Positions 7,107 to 18,000 of a stretch of DNA of 64,000 nt are shown here, piece after piece. How positions within the stretch are numbered: the first letter of the stretch is position 1; each line of letters opens with the position of its first letter. The stretch comes from Lichenicola sp964247735 (GTDB lineage: Bacteria; Pseudomonadota; Alphaproteobacteria; Acetobacterales; Acetobacteraceae): the NCBI GenBank assembly GCA_964247735.1, contig CAXTVS010000015.1:4487-68486 (forward strand), written 5' to 3'. The position numbers and the translations under genes are program-made. The notes beneath the pieces were generated by a model. It was not told where the DNA came from, did no database searches, and worked only from the letters and a program-made list of their open reading frames with translations.

Positions 7107-9308
7107 CTAGTCGACCATGACCGAGAGGGGGGCGGAGCGCTCGTCCTGCAACGGCAGGCGCACCTGGAAGCGGTGCCGGCCGGGAGCGAGCGGCCAGTAG
7201 AACGGGACGCCGGGGGCGCCGATCGAGGCGGGAGCGCCGTCGACCAGCCAGACCAGCTGGTGCACCGCGGGTGCGGCCGCGGCACGGAGCACCAGCCGAT
7301 CGAGCCCGGCCGGGGCTTCCGGGTTGCGCCACACGTGCAGGTCCGGCGCCGGCTGCACGATCCGCAGCTGGTCGGCATCATCCCGGGCGATGGCGACTGT
7401 GCGGGCGGGCTGGCGCGTGCGGGGGAACTCGGTCAGGCGGCTCGGGCAGGCGGCGATGGCGCCGTTCGTGGTGCAGAGTTCAGACGCGGTTCCGTCCGGA
7501 CGGGCGAGGTCGCCGGCGGTGAAGTCGACCGGGTCGGCGTGCTGGAGCCGGAGCAGCAGGGTCTGCGCCAGGACGGCGGCGCCGGCACCGCCGAGGCCGG
7601 CCATCCGGCCGCCGTCGGCGCGGCCGACCCAGACGCCGACCAGGTAGTCGGCGGACCAGGCCACCGTCCAGGCGTCGCGGTAGCCCTGGGAGGTGCCGGT
7701 CTTGAGCGCCACCGCGAACGGGAACTCGCCGCTGCCGTAGCGCGGGAAGGTCGGGAGCCGGGCCAGCGGGTCGCTGAGGAAGCGGGTGACCAGGCGGGCG
7801 CTGTCGGCTGAGACCAGCCGTTGCGGCGCCGCGCGCTCGGCCTCGTCGATCCAGCACAGGTCCCGGGCGATGCCGTACTCGGCCAGGGTGGCGTAGGCGT
7901 CCATCAGCCGGTCGAGCCGGGTCGGCAGGCTGCCGATCGCCATGCCGAGCCCGAACTGCCCGCCGTCGCCGTCCAGGCGATGCAGGCCGAGCCGACGCAG
8001 GAAGCGAAAGCCGCGCCCGGGCCCGATCCGGCGCAGCAGGGCGGCGGCCGGAACGTTGCGCGAGTTGGCCAGGGCCTGGCGCGGCAGCAGCGGACCGAGA
8101 AAGGCGTGGTCGGCGTTGTCGATGCCGGGCACCAGCCCGGGCAGGTCCGGGAGCACGTCCTGCGGCACGATGACGCCCAGGTCCAGCGCCTCGGCGAACA
8201 GGAACGGCTTCAGCGTGCTGCCGGGCGAGCGGGAGGTGGCGGTGAAGTCGATGCTGCTTGGCTGGTCGGGAAGGCTGGCGGACACGGAGGCCAGCACGGC
8301 GCGGGTGCGTCGGCGCACCACCATCACCGCGGCCTGTTCGGCGCCCTCCGACTGCCAGCCGGCGAGGGCGGCGGCAGCGGCGGCGGCGACGCGGGCCTGC
8401 ACGGCGGGATCGAGGCTGGCGTGCAGGATCGGCTCCGGGCCGGCCGGCACCGAGGCGGCGAGCGTGCGCAGGCGGAGCACGGTTGGCAGCCAGTCCGGGC
8501 GGCGGCGACGCGGCAGCAGGCCTGGGTCCGCCAGCCCGGCCTCGGCGCGTGACGCGTCCGCGCGGTCCAGCAGGCCGGCCTGCGCCAGCAGCGACAGCGC
8601 ACGGGCGGCCCGGCGTCGCAGCCGGGAACCGGGATGGCGCAGGCGCAGGACGGTGGGGGATTGCGGGATCGCGGCGAGCAGCGCGGCCTGGCTCCAGTCC
8701 AGGTCGGCGGCGCTGCGGTCGAAATACCAGCGTGCGGCGTGGCCGATGCCGTGGCTGTTCTCGCCGTAGGGGGCCAGGAGCAGGTACTGCGACAGCACGG
8801 CGTTGCGGCCGTAGCGGGCGGTCAGGGCGATCGCCACCGCGGCCTCGACGCTCTTGTTCCAGAGGGTCCGCGGCCGCGGGCGCTGCATGCGCGCCACCTG
8901 CATCGCCAGCGTCGAGGCGCCGGAGGCGGAGCGGCCGAGCAGGTGGTCCCAGCCGGCGCGCAGCACCGCCAGCGGGTCGACGCCGGGGTGGAAGCGGAAG
9001 CGGCGGTCCTCGATCGCCAGGGTGGCGGCCACCACGCGGGGTGGGGGGAGGGTGTGCCAGTAGCCGTACTCCACCTGCCGGCGGCCGTCAGGGCGCAGGG
9101 TCTCGTGGCCGACCTGGGTGACGAAGCCGCCGTCGTGGTCGAGCAGGATCGCGGTCGGCGCGGGGGCGTCCAGACGCACGCCGGACGCCACGTCGGCGGT
9201 CCAGGCGAGCAGGGTGGCGACGGCCAGGGTACGGGCCAGTCGGCCAAGGGCGTGGCGCAGCCAGGAGGTGGCCCGGTTCCGTTTGGCGGGACGGGGCCGG
9301 GGCGGCAT
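7107..9308 (-). CDS. pbpC: Penicillin-binding protein 1C
   Basis: This 733-residue bifunctional peptidoglycan synthase has a short N-terminal membrane anchor (residues ~22-45), a GT51 glycosyltransferase (LAIEDRRFRFHPGVDP near residue 98; ASTLAMQVAR), a transpeptidase with the active-site SPGSTLKPF (near 360) and KTGTSQGYRDAW (near 536), and a C-terminal BiPBP-type beta domain. PbpC is paired with bacterial alpha-2-macroglobulin in many proteobacteria, thought to couple wall repair to protease trapping after envelope breach. It starts four bases after the alpha-2-macroglobulin stop and is the last gene of the operon. Confidence 0.95.
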   Translation of the reverse strand: MPPRPRPAKRNRATSWLRHALGRLARTLAVATLLAWTADVASGVRLDAPAPTAILLDHDGGFVTQVGHETLRPDGRRQVEYGYWHTLPPPRVVAATLAIEDRRFRFHPGVDPLAVLRAGWDHLLGRSASGASTLAMQVARMQRPRPRTLWNKSVEAAVAIALTARYGRNAVLSQYLLLAPYGENSHGIGHAARWYFDRSAADLDWSQAALLAAIPQSPTVLRLRHPGSRLRRRAARALSLLAQAGLLDRADASRAEAGLADPGLLPRRRRPDWLPTVLRLRTLAASVPAGPEPILHASLDPAVQARVAAAAAAALAGWQSEGAEQAAVMVVRRRTRAVLASVSASLPDQPSSIDFTATSRSPGSTLKPFLFAEALDLGVIVPQDVLPDLPGLVPGIDNADHAFLGPLLPRQALANSRNVPAAALLRRIGPGRGFRFLRRLGLHRLDGDGGQFGLGMAIGSLPTRLDRLMDAYATLAEYGIARDLCWIDEAERAAPQRLVSADSARLVTRFLSDPLARLPTFPRYGSGEFPFAVALKTGTSQGYRDAWTVAWSADYLVGVWVGRADGGRMAGLGGAGAAVLAQTLLLRLQHADPVDFTAGDLARPDGTASELCTTNGAIAACPSRLTEFPRTRQPARTVAIARDDADQLRIVQPAPDLHVWRNPEAPAGLDRLVLRAAAAPAVHQLVWLVDGAPASIGAPGVPFYWPLAPGRHRFQVRLPLQDERSAPLSVMVD

Positions 9309-9312
9309 CGGG

Positions 9313-12300
9313 CTAGCGGGTGACCACGACCAGCCGGCCGGTGGTGCTGCCGGTGACGGACGGGCGGTAGAGCATCTCGGCGGTGGCGGGCGGCTCGGTG
9401 TAGCGGCCGGGAATGGTGGCGCGCAAGCGGGTGCGCAGGGTCGCGGTGCCGGGTGGCAGGTCTAGCCAGACCGCCAGCACCTCGTCGTCGCCAGTGCTGG
9501 ACCAGTCGGGCGGCACGGTCGGGGCGGCGGACGGGGTGGCGTCGGCGGTGGCGGTGGCCAAAGCCGGGTTCAGCGGCTCCATCCCGGCGGCAAGCGGCAT
9601 GTGCAGCGCGACGTGGGAACGCCGCAGCGGGCTGGTGAGCTCGTCGACCTCCTCGACCACGTCGCCGACATGCAGCGCGACGCTGCCGTCGGCGGCAGGG
9701 TCGATGCGGGCCAGCGGGGCGTTCGGCAGCACGCGGTAGAGCGTGCGGGCCAGCACGAGGCCGTCCTGCGACGCGGCGGCCTGGGCGCCGGGGGCGGCCG
9801 GCACGTAGTCGGCGGAGGACAGCACGGCCAGGTTGGCGGGCGCCTGCACACGCACCGGTCCGGCGTGGGTGGTGTCGGCGGCCAGCAGCGGGTGGGCGCG
9901 GTCCAGGATGCCGGGGATGGTGCGGTCGGGCAGCAGGAGGCTGGCGGGGACCGGTGATGGCGGCGCCTGCCAGGCAGAGGCGAGCGCACGCAGCGCCGCG
10001 GCGGTGGCGTCGGTGCTGCCCCAGCCGTTGCCGTCCGCCATCTCCACCAGCGCGGTGCGCAGCACCGCGTTGCGCGGGTCGGCCGGGGTGGCGGTGGAGA
10101 CGGCCTGCACGGCGAGCGCCAGGCTGCGTGCCTCGCTGGGCAGGATCGAGGCGCCGGGATCGAAGTCGGTCATGCCGCCATAGACCGGGTGGCCGTTGCG
10201 GCTGAGCACGTTGATCCGGGTCCACAGCAGGTCCATCACCCGGGACAGCTCGGTCGGATCGGTCTGCGACAGCCGTGACAGCACGGTGGCGATCTCGGCG
10301 ACCGAATCGGTGGGCATGTTCTGTGCCCGCCGCGCCAGCTCGTCGGCGTCGGCGGGCGGGATCTGGCCGCCATCGGCGAGCGCGGTCAGGGCGGCGACGC
10401 GCTCGAACAGGCCGGTGTCGGTCGGCAGGTGCGGGTAGTCGGAGCGCAGCGAGGCGAGGAGCACGGCGTGCAGCCGGTCGGTCTGCTCCTTGTCGGTCGG
10501 CTGGCCGAGCCGGGCGGCGGCGACCAGCATGCGGTAGGTCTCGGCGGTCAGCCAGACGCTGCCCCTGGTGTGCGGCCAGAACGCGACCAGCCCGTTCTCG
10601 TCGGTGGACTGCGCGGCCGCGGACCGGGCGGCGGCGATGTCGTCGCCCAGGCGGGCGGCGAGGCCGGAGGCGTCCATCAGCGGGGTGAACGGCAGCAGGG
10701 CCAGCTCGCCGGAGGCGAGGGCGACGCGCTGCTCGGTGCCGCCGACGGGGAAGCGTTCGAGCGCGCCGACGCCGGCCAGCAGGCGCACCAGGTCGGGGTC
10801 GGTGGCGAGGGTGACGCCGCGTCGGTAGGAGGCCGGGCGTAGCGGCTCGGCGACCGCCGGCAGCGCGAGGCCGTCGCTGCCGGTGGCGAGCAGGTCGCGG
10901 CGGTGCACGACCGGGCGGTCCGGGCGGATCGGCAGGTCGATCTGCAGGGCGTCGCCGGCGTGGTCGGACGAGCGCTGGATCGCGGCGCGGATCCGCACGC
11001 TCGTGGTGCCGGGGGCGGGATCCGGCACCGTCAGCAGGGTGTCGACATGGGCGGGCTGGCTGCCGGTCCAGGTGACGTCCTGGCGTGCCGGTCCGCCGAG
11101 GGTCAGGTTCTGCACGGCGATGCTGGCCTGGCCGGGGCCGGGCGCGCCTTCGACCAGGCGGCCGATCAGGCCGGCGGTGAAGCTGTCGCCGGGGCGGACG
11201 AAGCGGGGCAGCGCCAGCTGGGCCACCACGGGCTGTCGCACCGGGAGCTGTCCGCTGCCGAAGCCGAAACGGTCCGGGCCGCTGACCGCCTCGGCGCGGA
11301 GCATGAACACAGTCAGGCTGTCGGGCAGGTGGACGGCGACGTGGGCGGTGCCGTCGGGGCCGAACTTCACGCGCGGCAGGTAGAGCGGCACGGGGGTGAA
11401 GTTCTTCCGGACCGAGATGTTCTCCAGGCCGCCGGCCGCCTTCTCGTCGCCGCCCGGGTTCTCGGTCAGGGGCAGGATGCCGAAGGCGAGGTTGCGGGTG
11501 TCGCGGGCCAGCAGGCGTGGCTGCCGGTCGACGATGAAGGCGGGCAGGGGGTCGAGCGGCAGCTCGGGGGCCAGGGACAGCACCGCCTGATCGACCATCC
11601 ATACCGTCGCCTCGCCGGGCAGCGGGTGGCCGGCGGGGTCGGACAGGTGCAGCACTAGGTCGAGGTCCTGGCCGGGGTGGGCGCTGGCGGGGGCGTCGAA
11701 GCGGACCTTCACCTGGTTGTCGACCGGGGTCACCTTGATGAAGGCGCTGGCGGCGAGGGTGGCGGGCTTGTCCTGGTCGAACGGGGCGGCGGCGGAGGGG
11801 GTGCCGATCCGGCCGCGCATCAGCAGGACGTGCACCGCCAGCCTGGGCACCTGCTGCTTGCGCAGACGCAGGGTGGTGCGGGCGTAGCCGTTGCGTATGT
11901 CGAGCCAGTCGTAGTCGAACCGGCCTTCCGGCTGCTCGATGGCCGCCAGGGCACGGCCGGACTGGAACGGGCTCTGCACGATCAGGATGGCGGCGTCGCC
12001 GGGGGCGTAGCTGGTGCGGTCGGTGGAGATGGTCACCACCTGCGCCGGCGGCTTCGACCAGGTGACCGGGGTGTCGCCGGCAACGAACAGGTCGACGCGG
12101 ACCAGCTGCCTGCGGCCGACCTTGTCCTCGGCCTCGAGCTCGACGAGGTAGACGCCGGCCTCCTTGACCGGGAAGTGCACCGCGATGGGCCCGGTGCCGC
12201 TGGTCACCGCCTGCTCGGCGACCGGCATGTCGATGGTCTGGGTGTCGTACTTGGCGGCGCCCTGGGCGAAGTCGCTGGCAACCAGCACCGGGTTCCACTG

Positions 12301-15033
12301 CCGGTGGACGAGGCGAACCGTCATCTTCAGGCCGGCGACCGGCTTCGCGGCCCCATCGAGCGCCAGCACCTCGGGGTCGATGCTGCCGACCGAGGACAGG
12401 TAGCGTGGCACCTTCAGCCCGAGCACGAAGGGCGGCAGCACGGTGATCCGCTGCGTGGCGCGGACCTGCATGTCGTCGTCGCCGGTGACGGTGGCCTCGA
12501 CCAGGTACTGCCGCGGCTGCGCGGTGGGCTCGGCGGTCGGGTCGAGGGTGAGGTGGGCGGCGCCGCCGTCGTCGGTGTGGGCATCGCGGCTGAGCACGGG
12601 AGTGGAACGGAACTCGCTGTCGCCGGAATAGCGGCTGTCGGAGGAGAACAGGTAGCCGTCGCGGCCGGGCGGGGACCACGGGGCCGGGAACTGGGTCGCC
12701 CGCCAGGTGAGTGGCCGTGCGTCCAGCATGCCGCCGGCATAGAAGCGGGCCAGCAGCCCGACGGTGAACGGCGAGTCCAGGGCGGTGGCAGCCGGTGGCT
12801 GCAGCAGCACCTCGAAGGTCGGCAGCCGGTAGGCTTCCTTCTTCACGCTGAGGAGGCCGCAGCCCTGGCCGCCCTTGGGGACGTACTGGATCGTGTAGTC
12901 GCCGGTGGCTTCGGTCCTGGCGTCGAAGCGGACGTGGAAGCCGCCGACGTCGTCCAGGGGTGCCGGGATGTGCCACTGCTGGCTGGAGGGTCCGGTCACC
13001 AGCACCTCGCCGGATGCGGCACCCGAACCGGCACCGGAGTAAGACAGGGCGCCCGCTCCGTAGCGGCGGATCATGCCGGCGACCAGCACCGGCTCGGTCG
13101 GGCGGTAGATCGGGCGCTCGGTGAACAGGTGGCAGAGCGTCTGCGGGGGCTGCTGGCGCGGGGCCGGGCTGCGGGTCATCCAGTCGAGCCAGGGCGACGA
13201 CGCCTTGTTCCATTGCCCGCCTGCGTACTCCTGCGGGCCGCGGCCGGGCTGGAGCACCAGCGTGTCGGTCGCCTTGACCACCACGATCCGGCGCAGGCTG
13301 CCGGGCACGCTTTTCCAGTCCGTCGTGAGCGGCGCGGCCACGGTCCAGCTGCCGTCGGATCCGGTGGTGCCGTGCGCCAGGGTTGCGAAGGCGTTGTCGC
13401 GCACGCCGTCCAGCCGGATCTCCGCGCCGGCGACGGGTGCCGCGGTGGCAAGGGACGTGACGACGAAGCGGGTGCGGTCAGCCTCCTCCACCGTCGACAG
13501 GGCGAGGTCGGTGACCTGCAGCCGCAGCCATTGCCGCCGGCTGCCGTCGGTGGCGCGCAGGCCGACGAGGTAGGTGCCGGGCTGATGCGGGCCGGCGATG
13601 CCGGACAGCAGCGGCTGGAGGTCGATACCGAACCTGGCGTCGACGCCGCCGCGGTGGATCGGCAGCGTCAGGAGCGTGCTCACGGCGGGCGAACCGAGGT
13701 CGGCGATCCGCGCCGCCATGTCGTCGGAGGTGATCGGACCGGAGGCCGTGTAGCGGGCCGGTTCGTGTCCGGGCAGCGGGGGTGGCCTGTCGTCGGCGGT
13801 GGTCAGGCCATCGCGCGGGAACGGCCAGAAGTCGCGCGCCAGCGGGTCGATGTCGTGGATGCGGAGGTCGGCCTTGTCGTAGCCGTGTCCGCGCACCGGT
13901 ACCATCTGCGGGCCGAGGCGCTCGGCGATGCCCTCGGTGGCATCCCAGCCGATCTGCGGCGTGCCGGCGGCGAAGGAGAAGCGCAGGCTGAACGGGTCGG
14001 CAAGGCCGCGGCCGCCGGCGTCCTTCAGGGTGCCAGGGGACAGGGTGAGCCGATAGGGAGTGTCGGGGGTGAAGCGGCCGCCGAGCCGCAAGGTGCCGTC
14101 GCCGCTGGCGATCACGGCCAGGCCGTCCACGGCGGGAGTCAGGCGGAACACGGTGCGGGCGCGGACGATGTCCATCGCTTCCGGCTCAGCGGAGAACTGC
14201 AGCACCAGCTGGGGCGCCTTTCCCGGCGCATCGGCGTCGGGCGCGCACACCATCACCCCGTCGGTGACGGTGTGGCCATGGTCGCTGCCACAATAGCTGT
14301 CGGTCAGGGCGAAGGGCGCCGCGCCATGCAGCGTCAGGGAGAAGGACGGCTCGTCCAGCCCCGGCTCGTCGGACAGGCGCAGGTGCAGGGTGGCCAGCAT
14401 GCCGTCCGGCACCGGGGCGTGGAGGGTGACGAGAACGGTCTGCCGTGCGGCGACGCCGGATCGGGGGATCGCGCTGAGGTCGAAGTCGCCGTCCGTCAGG
14501 ACCTGGCGGGTGCCCGAGGCCTGCTGCGCCGTCAGCTCGATCGTCAGAAGCCTGGCCAGGGCCGCCCGGTCGACCGGGCCCGGGAAGGTGAGGGCGATGG
14601 CGTCGAGCCCGGCGAGGCCGTCGGGAGCATCGGCCGGGCCGGCGCTGAGCGGCAGGGGCAGCAGCGGCACCAGGCGCCGGGTCTGGCCGGCGGCCGTCAC
14701 CGTTTCGCGCAGCAGCGGCTCCCAGGGCGTCGCCGGGCGGAACTGCAGGGTACGCGGGCCGATCCAAGTCCAGGCGCCGGGATGCGACGGTGCCAGGGTC
14801 GCCCATCGCTCCGGGTGATCCTCCGGGCCGCCCTGGGCCGGCCCAGCGTCGCGATCCAGCAGCACCGTGACCGGGTCCCAGCTCCTGAGGAACCGGTCCG
14901 GCACGATCACCGACCCGTCGGCGCGCTGCAGCCGGTCGTAGGAGGCTGGCTGGGGCAACGGCGCGGCGGCGGCCCTGGTGCCTGCCGCGCCGCACAGCAG
15001 GAGCGCCAGGACGGCCAGGCCGGAACGCGTCAT
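9313..15033 (-). CDS. Bacterial alpha-2-macroglobulin without the thioester cysteine
   Basis: The product is 1906 residues with an N-terminal signal peptide (MTRSGLAVLALLLCGAAG; LLLC is a poor lipobox, so simple secretion is more likely than lipidation). It shows the macroglobulin domains, including the region RPIYRPTEPVLVAGMIRRYG typical of the family, and a C-terminal complement-like thioester domain. Where thioester members carry CxEQ it reads GGTEQR (near residue 1430), so the cysteine is Thr and covalent trapping is not possible, as in the YfaS-like class. It starts inside the stop of the giant upstream gene (ATGA overlap) and runs into pbpC. Confidence 0.93.
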   Translation of the reverse strand: MTRSGLAVLALLLCGAAGTRAAAAPLPQPASYDRLQRADGSVIVPDRFLRSWDPVTVLLDRDAGPAQGGPEDHPERWATLAPSHPGAWTWIGPRTLQFRPATPWEPLLRETVTAAGQTRRLVPLLPLPLSAGPADAPDGLAGLDAIALTFPGPVDRAALARLLTIELTAQQASGTRQVLTDGDFDLSAIPRSGVAARQTVLVTLHAPVPDGMLATLHLRLSDEPGLDEPSFSLTLHGAAPFALTDSYCGSDHGHTVTDGVMVCAPDADAPGKAPQLVLQFSAEPEAMDIVRARTVFRLTPAVDGLAVIASGDGTLRLGGRFTPDTPYRLTLSPGTLKDAGGRGLADPFSLRFSFAAGTPQIGWDATEGIAERLGPQMVPVRGHGYDKADLRIHDIDPLARDFWPFPRDGLTTADDRPPPLPGHEPARYTASGPITSDDMAARIADLGSPAVSTLLTLPIHRGGVDARFGIDLQPLLSGIAGPHQPGTYLVGLRATDGSRRQWLRLQVTDLALSTVEEADRTRFVVTSLATAAPVAGAEIRLDGVRDNAFATLAHGTTGSDGSWTVAAPLTTDWKSVPGSLRRIVVVKATDTLVLQPGRGPQEYAGGQWNKASSPWLDWMTRSPAPRQQPPQTLCHLFTERPIYRPTEPVLVAGMIRRYGAGALSYSGAGSGAASGEVLVTGPSSQQWHIPAPLDDVGGFHVRFDARTEATGDYTIQYVPKGGQGCGLLSVKKEAYRLPTFEVLLQPPAATALDSPFTVGLLARFYAGGMLDARPLTWRATQFPAPWSPPGRDGYLFSSDSRYSGDSEFRSTPVLSRDAHTDDGGAAHLTLDPTAEPTAQPRQYLVEATVTGDDDMQVRATQRITVLPPFVLGLKVPRYLSSVGSIDPEVLALDGAAKPVAGLKMTVRLVHRQWNPVLVASDFAQGAAKYDTQTIDMPVAEQAVTSGTGPIAVHFPVKEAGVYLVELEAEDKVGRRQLVRVDLFVAGDTPVTWSKPPAQVVTISTDRTSYAPGDAAILIVQSPFQSGRALAAIEQPEGRFDYDWLDIRNGYARTTLRLRKQQVPRLAVHVLLMRGRIGTPSAAAPFDQDKPATLAASAFIKVTPVDNQVKVRFDAPASAHPGQDLDLVLHLSDPAGHPLPGEATVWMVDQAVLSLAPELPLDPLPAFIVDRQPRLLARDTRNLAFGILPLTENPGGDEKAAGGLENISVRKNFTPVPLYLPRVKFGPDGTAHVAVHLPDSLTVFMLRAEAVSGPDRFGFGSGQLPVRQPVVAQLALPRFVRPGDSFTAGLIGRLVEGAPGPGQASIAVQNLTLGGPARQDVTWTGSQPAHVDTLLTVPDPAPGTTSVRIRAAIQRSSDHAGDALQIDLPIRPDRPVVHRRDLLATGSDGLALPAVAEPLRPASYRRGVTLATDPDLVRLLAGVGALERFPVGGTEQRVALASGELALLPFTPLMDASGLAARLGDDIAAARSAAAQSTDENGLVAFWPHTRGSVWLTAETYRMLVAAARLGQPTDKEQTDRLHAVLLASLRSDYPHLPTDTGLFERVAALTALADGGQIPPADADELARRAQNMPTDSVAEIATVLSRLSQTDPTELSRVMDLLWTRINVLSRNGHPVYGGMTDFDPGASILPSEARSLALAVQAVSTATPADPRNAVLRTALVEMADGNGWGSTDATAAALRALASAWQAPPSPVPASLLLPDRTIPGILDRAHPLLAADTTHAGPVRVQAPANLAVLSSADYVPAAPGAQAAASQDGLVLARTLYRVLPNAPLARIDPAADGSVALHVGDVVEEVDELTSPLRRSHVALHMPLAAGMEPLNPALATATADATPSAAPTVPPDWSSTGDDEVLAVWLDLPPGTATLRTRLRATIPGRYTEPPATAEMLYRPSVTGSTTGRLVVVTR

Positions 15034-18000
15034 GGAGTCGATCCCTTCAGGCCGGCGAGCTCGAGGTAGTGCCGTATGATCTCGGGCGGCGGTCCGCTGC
15101 CCGGGGCGTCCAGCCCTAGCACCGCGGGACGCAGCACCGTCGGCTCGGCGTCCGCCGGCACCCTGGCTTCGATCAGGTAGCTGCCGGCCAGCAGCGCGTG
15201 CAGCTGCGTCACGCCCTCGCCGATCAGCGTGCCGTCGGCACGCAGCAGCCGCACCTGCACCAGGTCCGGTTCCGCCCGCACGCCGATGCCGATCCGGGCG
15301 GGATGCGACAGGTCGAAGCCGAACAGGGCGGTTCCGCCGGGCGGGACGCTGGCGATCGGGCCGACGCCGTTGCCCAGCATGCGCAGCGGCGACACGTCCA
15401 GGGCGAGCGTGCCCGAGAGGGGGCCGTCATGAGGCGAATAGGCGCGCAGTTCGGAGGCGCCCGCCGGGATGGCGCGGTGGAGCTCGGCACCGGCGGCGAA
15501 CAGTTCCGGCGGTGCGTCGCCGAGGGCCAGCAGGACAGGAGCGGTGGTCGACACGTCCAGCAGCGCCGGCGCCGATGGGTGCAGCTGCCAGGCCATGGCG
15601 GTGCCGGACAGGGTCGCGTGTCCGCCCACCGGGAGCGGTTCGGCGGGAGGCATCGGCCAAGGCGAACGTCCGGGTGACTGCATGCCGAGAACGAGGGCGC
15701 CCGGGCCGTGCCGGACGACCAGACGCCCGGTGGCGGATGATGGCGACAATGCCTGCCCACGCAGCACCGCGCCGTCCGCTCCGGTCCATTGCAGCGCGGC
15801 GTCGCCGGCGACCGCGATCCGCGCGCCGGACGCTGCCTCCACCGGGAGGTCGAAGGAGCCGGCGGCGCCGAAGAAGCGCTTGAACACGGTTCCAGGCCGG
15901 AGCGCGTCCGGCGCGTCCGCCAGTCCCGGAAGCAGGCTTGCCGAGGCCGGCTGGTCGGTCGTGTTTACCAGGGTGAGGGGGCTGGACAGGCCGATCAGGT
16001 CGCGCGAGGCCGCGGAACGGCCGGTCCAGACGGAAGCGGCGGAGGACAGCAGGGCGGTGCCGGGCGGAAGCACGGCGCGGATCCTGGCGGGCCGGTCGTC
16101 CAGCCGCACCAGCAGGGCGCTTCGGGCGGGAATCCGGATGGGGGCCGGCAGTGTCGTCCTGACCGGGTCGGGCATCGCCAGGTCCAGGAGCGTCACCTGG
16201 GGGGCGAGCGGTCCGCTGCCGCCGGCGTTGCGGAGCAGCACCGGGGCATCGGCCGGAACCATCGCGGTGCCTGGAGAAACCGCACCGCCGACGAGGCCGG
16301 GCTGCCCCAGGCCGCTTTCGGCCAGCCAGATCCGTGTGTGGCCGTGGTCGGAGGATGGCCGGGGCAGCAGGACGCTGCCGCCGGCCGGGACGGTGACGCT
16401 CCAGGCGGTGCCCGCTGCAGGATCCACCGGCGACAGCGTCAGCGGGGCCGGCGCCGCAGCCAGCAGCCACAGCGTGTCGTCCTGTGGCGCGACCTGTCCG
16501 CCGGCGGGGATCGCCGGATGGCCGGGCCAGGCGGCCGCCAGCAGCCCGTCCGGCGCGGCGGTCACGCGCAGCAGCGTCCGGTCCGGCAGGCGGCGGCGGG
16601 CGACGGCCAGTGGCGCGGGAAAACCGGGGAGGGCGCCGAGGGCAGTGTCCGCGTGGTCCAGAACCCGGGCTGCCAGCGACACCGGCGTGTCGCCGTCGTC
16701 GACCGGCCAGGCTTCCAGACGCCAGGCCGCGGCATCGCCGTCGCCCGGCACCGCGAGGCAGGGCGTGGTGCCGGTGGAGACCGCAACGGTGCGCCATCCG
16801 TCGCGGTCCTGGCGCTCCAGCGAAAGCACCCAGGCTGCGGCGGAGGCGGCGTCCGCCACCAGCAGCGTGCCGGGACCGGGCCGCGTCACGGCGAGCACGT
16901 GTATGCCCTTGCCAGCCAGGGTCGTGGCGGTTTCCGGTGCCGGTGCCGTCGGCAGCACGGCCGGAAGGTCGAGTCGCACGGTCAACGCGGTGTCGGTGTC
17001 GCCTGGGGCGGCGGCGGCGTCATCCGGTACGGGATCGGGCGCGTCCGAGGCGTCCGTTGCGGGGTCAGGCGAAGGGTCCGGTGCGGGCGTGTCGCTGTCA
17101 GGCACGGAGCCGGAGTCGCTGCCGTTACCCGGATCGTCGCTGCCGGCGTCGGAGGCGGTGTCGCCCTGATCGTCCGAGGGCGTCACGTCATCGGCGGAGG
17201 GCGGCGGCCGCAGGCCGGGGTCCTGTGGCACGTCGGTACTGCCAGGCGGCAGTGCGGCCGACAGCTCAAGCTTGTAGCGCCCCGCGGACAGCCGCCGGGA
17301 CAGGCCGAGGGACCAGTCGTCGGCATGCGGCCCCGTGCGCAGCAGCTCGGTGCCGTCGTCGCGCCTCAGCACCGCCTTGACCGCGGCGGTGCCCCAGCCG
17401 GACAGGTTCAACACCCGGTCGGCGGCCAGGCTGAACGGCAGGGTGGCGGGCAGGGTGATCCGCCGTTCCTCGCCCGGCTGCAGTTCCGCGGTCGACAAGC
17501 CCACGGTGTAGTCGAGACGATCGTTGCGTCCGGCGCTGACAGTTTCCAGGCGGTAGGAACCGGCGCCGAGTTCGCCCTGCCACTGGATCGCGACGTGCGT
17601 GTGGCTGCCGTCCGGCCTGGTCAGGGTGCCTTGCATGCCGTCGTCGAGGCTGATCGTGGCCTGGGCCGGGCCGTCAAGGGTGAAGGTCCAAAGGTCCGGC
17701 GTGCGCTGGGCGGCTCGCGTCGCGGGCTCGTGCCAGGTGGCGTGCTGCGGCATCCCGGCGGCCAGGGCATGCGGGCCGTGGCCGGTGATGGCCTCCTCGG
17801 GCACGACCGGCAGCAGGCGCGCCGCCACGATCACCGGCGTTGCCGCGGCGGACACCAGCAGGCGATAGCGGCCGGGTTGCAGGTCCTGCTCCAGCCCGGT
17901 CATCGGGCCGGCCTGGGTGATCGGCCAGCCGTCGGCGTCGTCGAGCCGGGCGACAGGCGGACCGCCCTCCGACAGCATCTCCAGCCGGTAGTGGCCGGCG

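Noticed and set aside
8822..13213. A 1463-residue minus-strand open frame overlapping the alpha-2-macroglobulin gene
   Set aside because: It is an out-of-frame reading of pbpC and the macroglobulin gene, very rich in Arg/Pro/Ala, with no motifs.
11677..15069. A 1130-residue plus-strand open frame within the macroglobulin gene
   Set aside because: Antisense shadow caused by GC-rich third positions; no protein family character.
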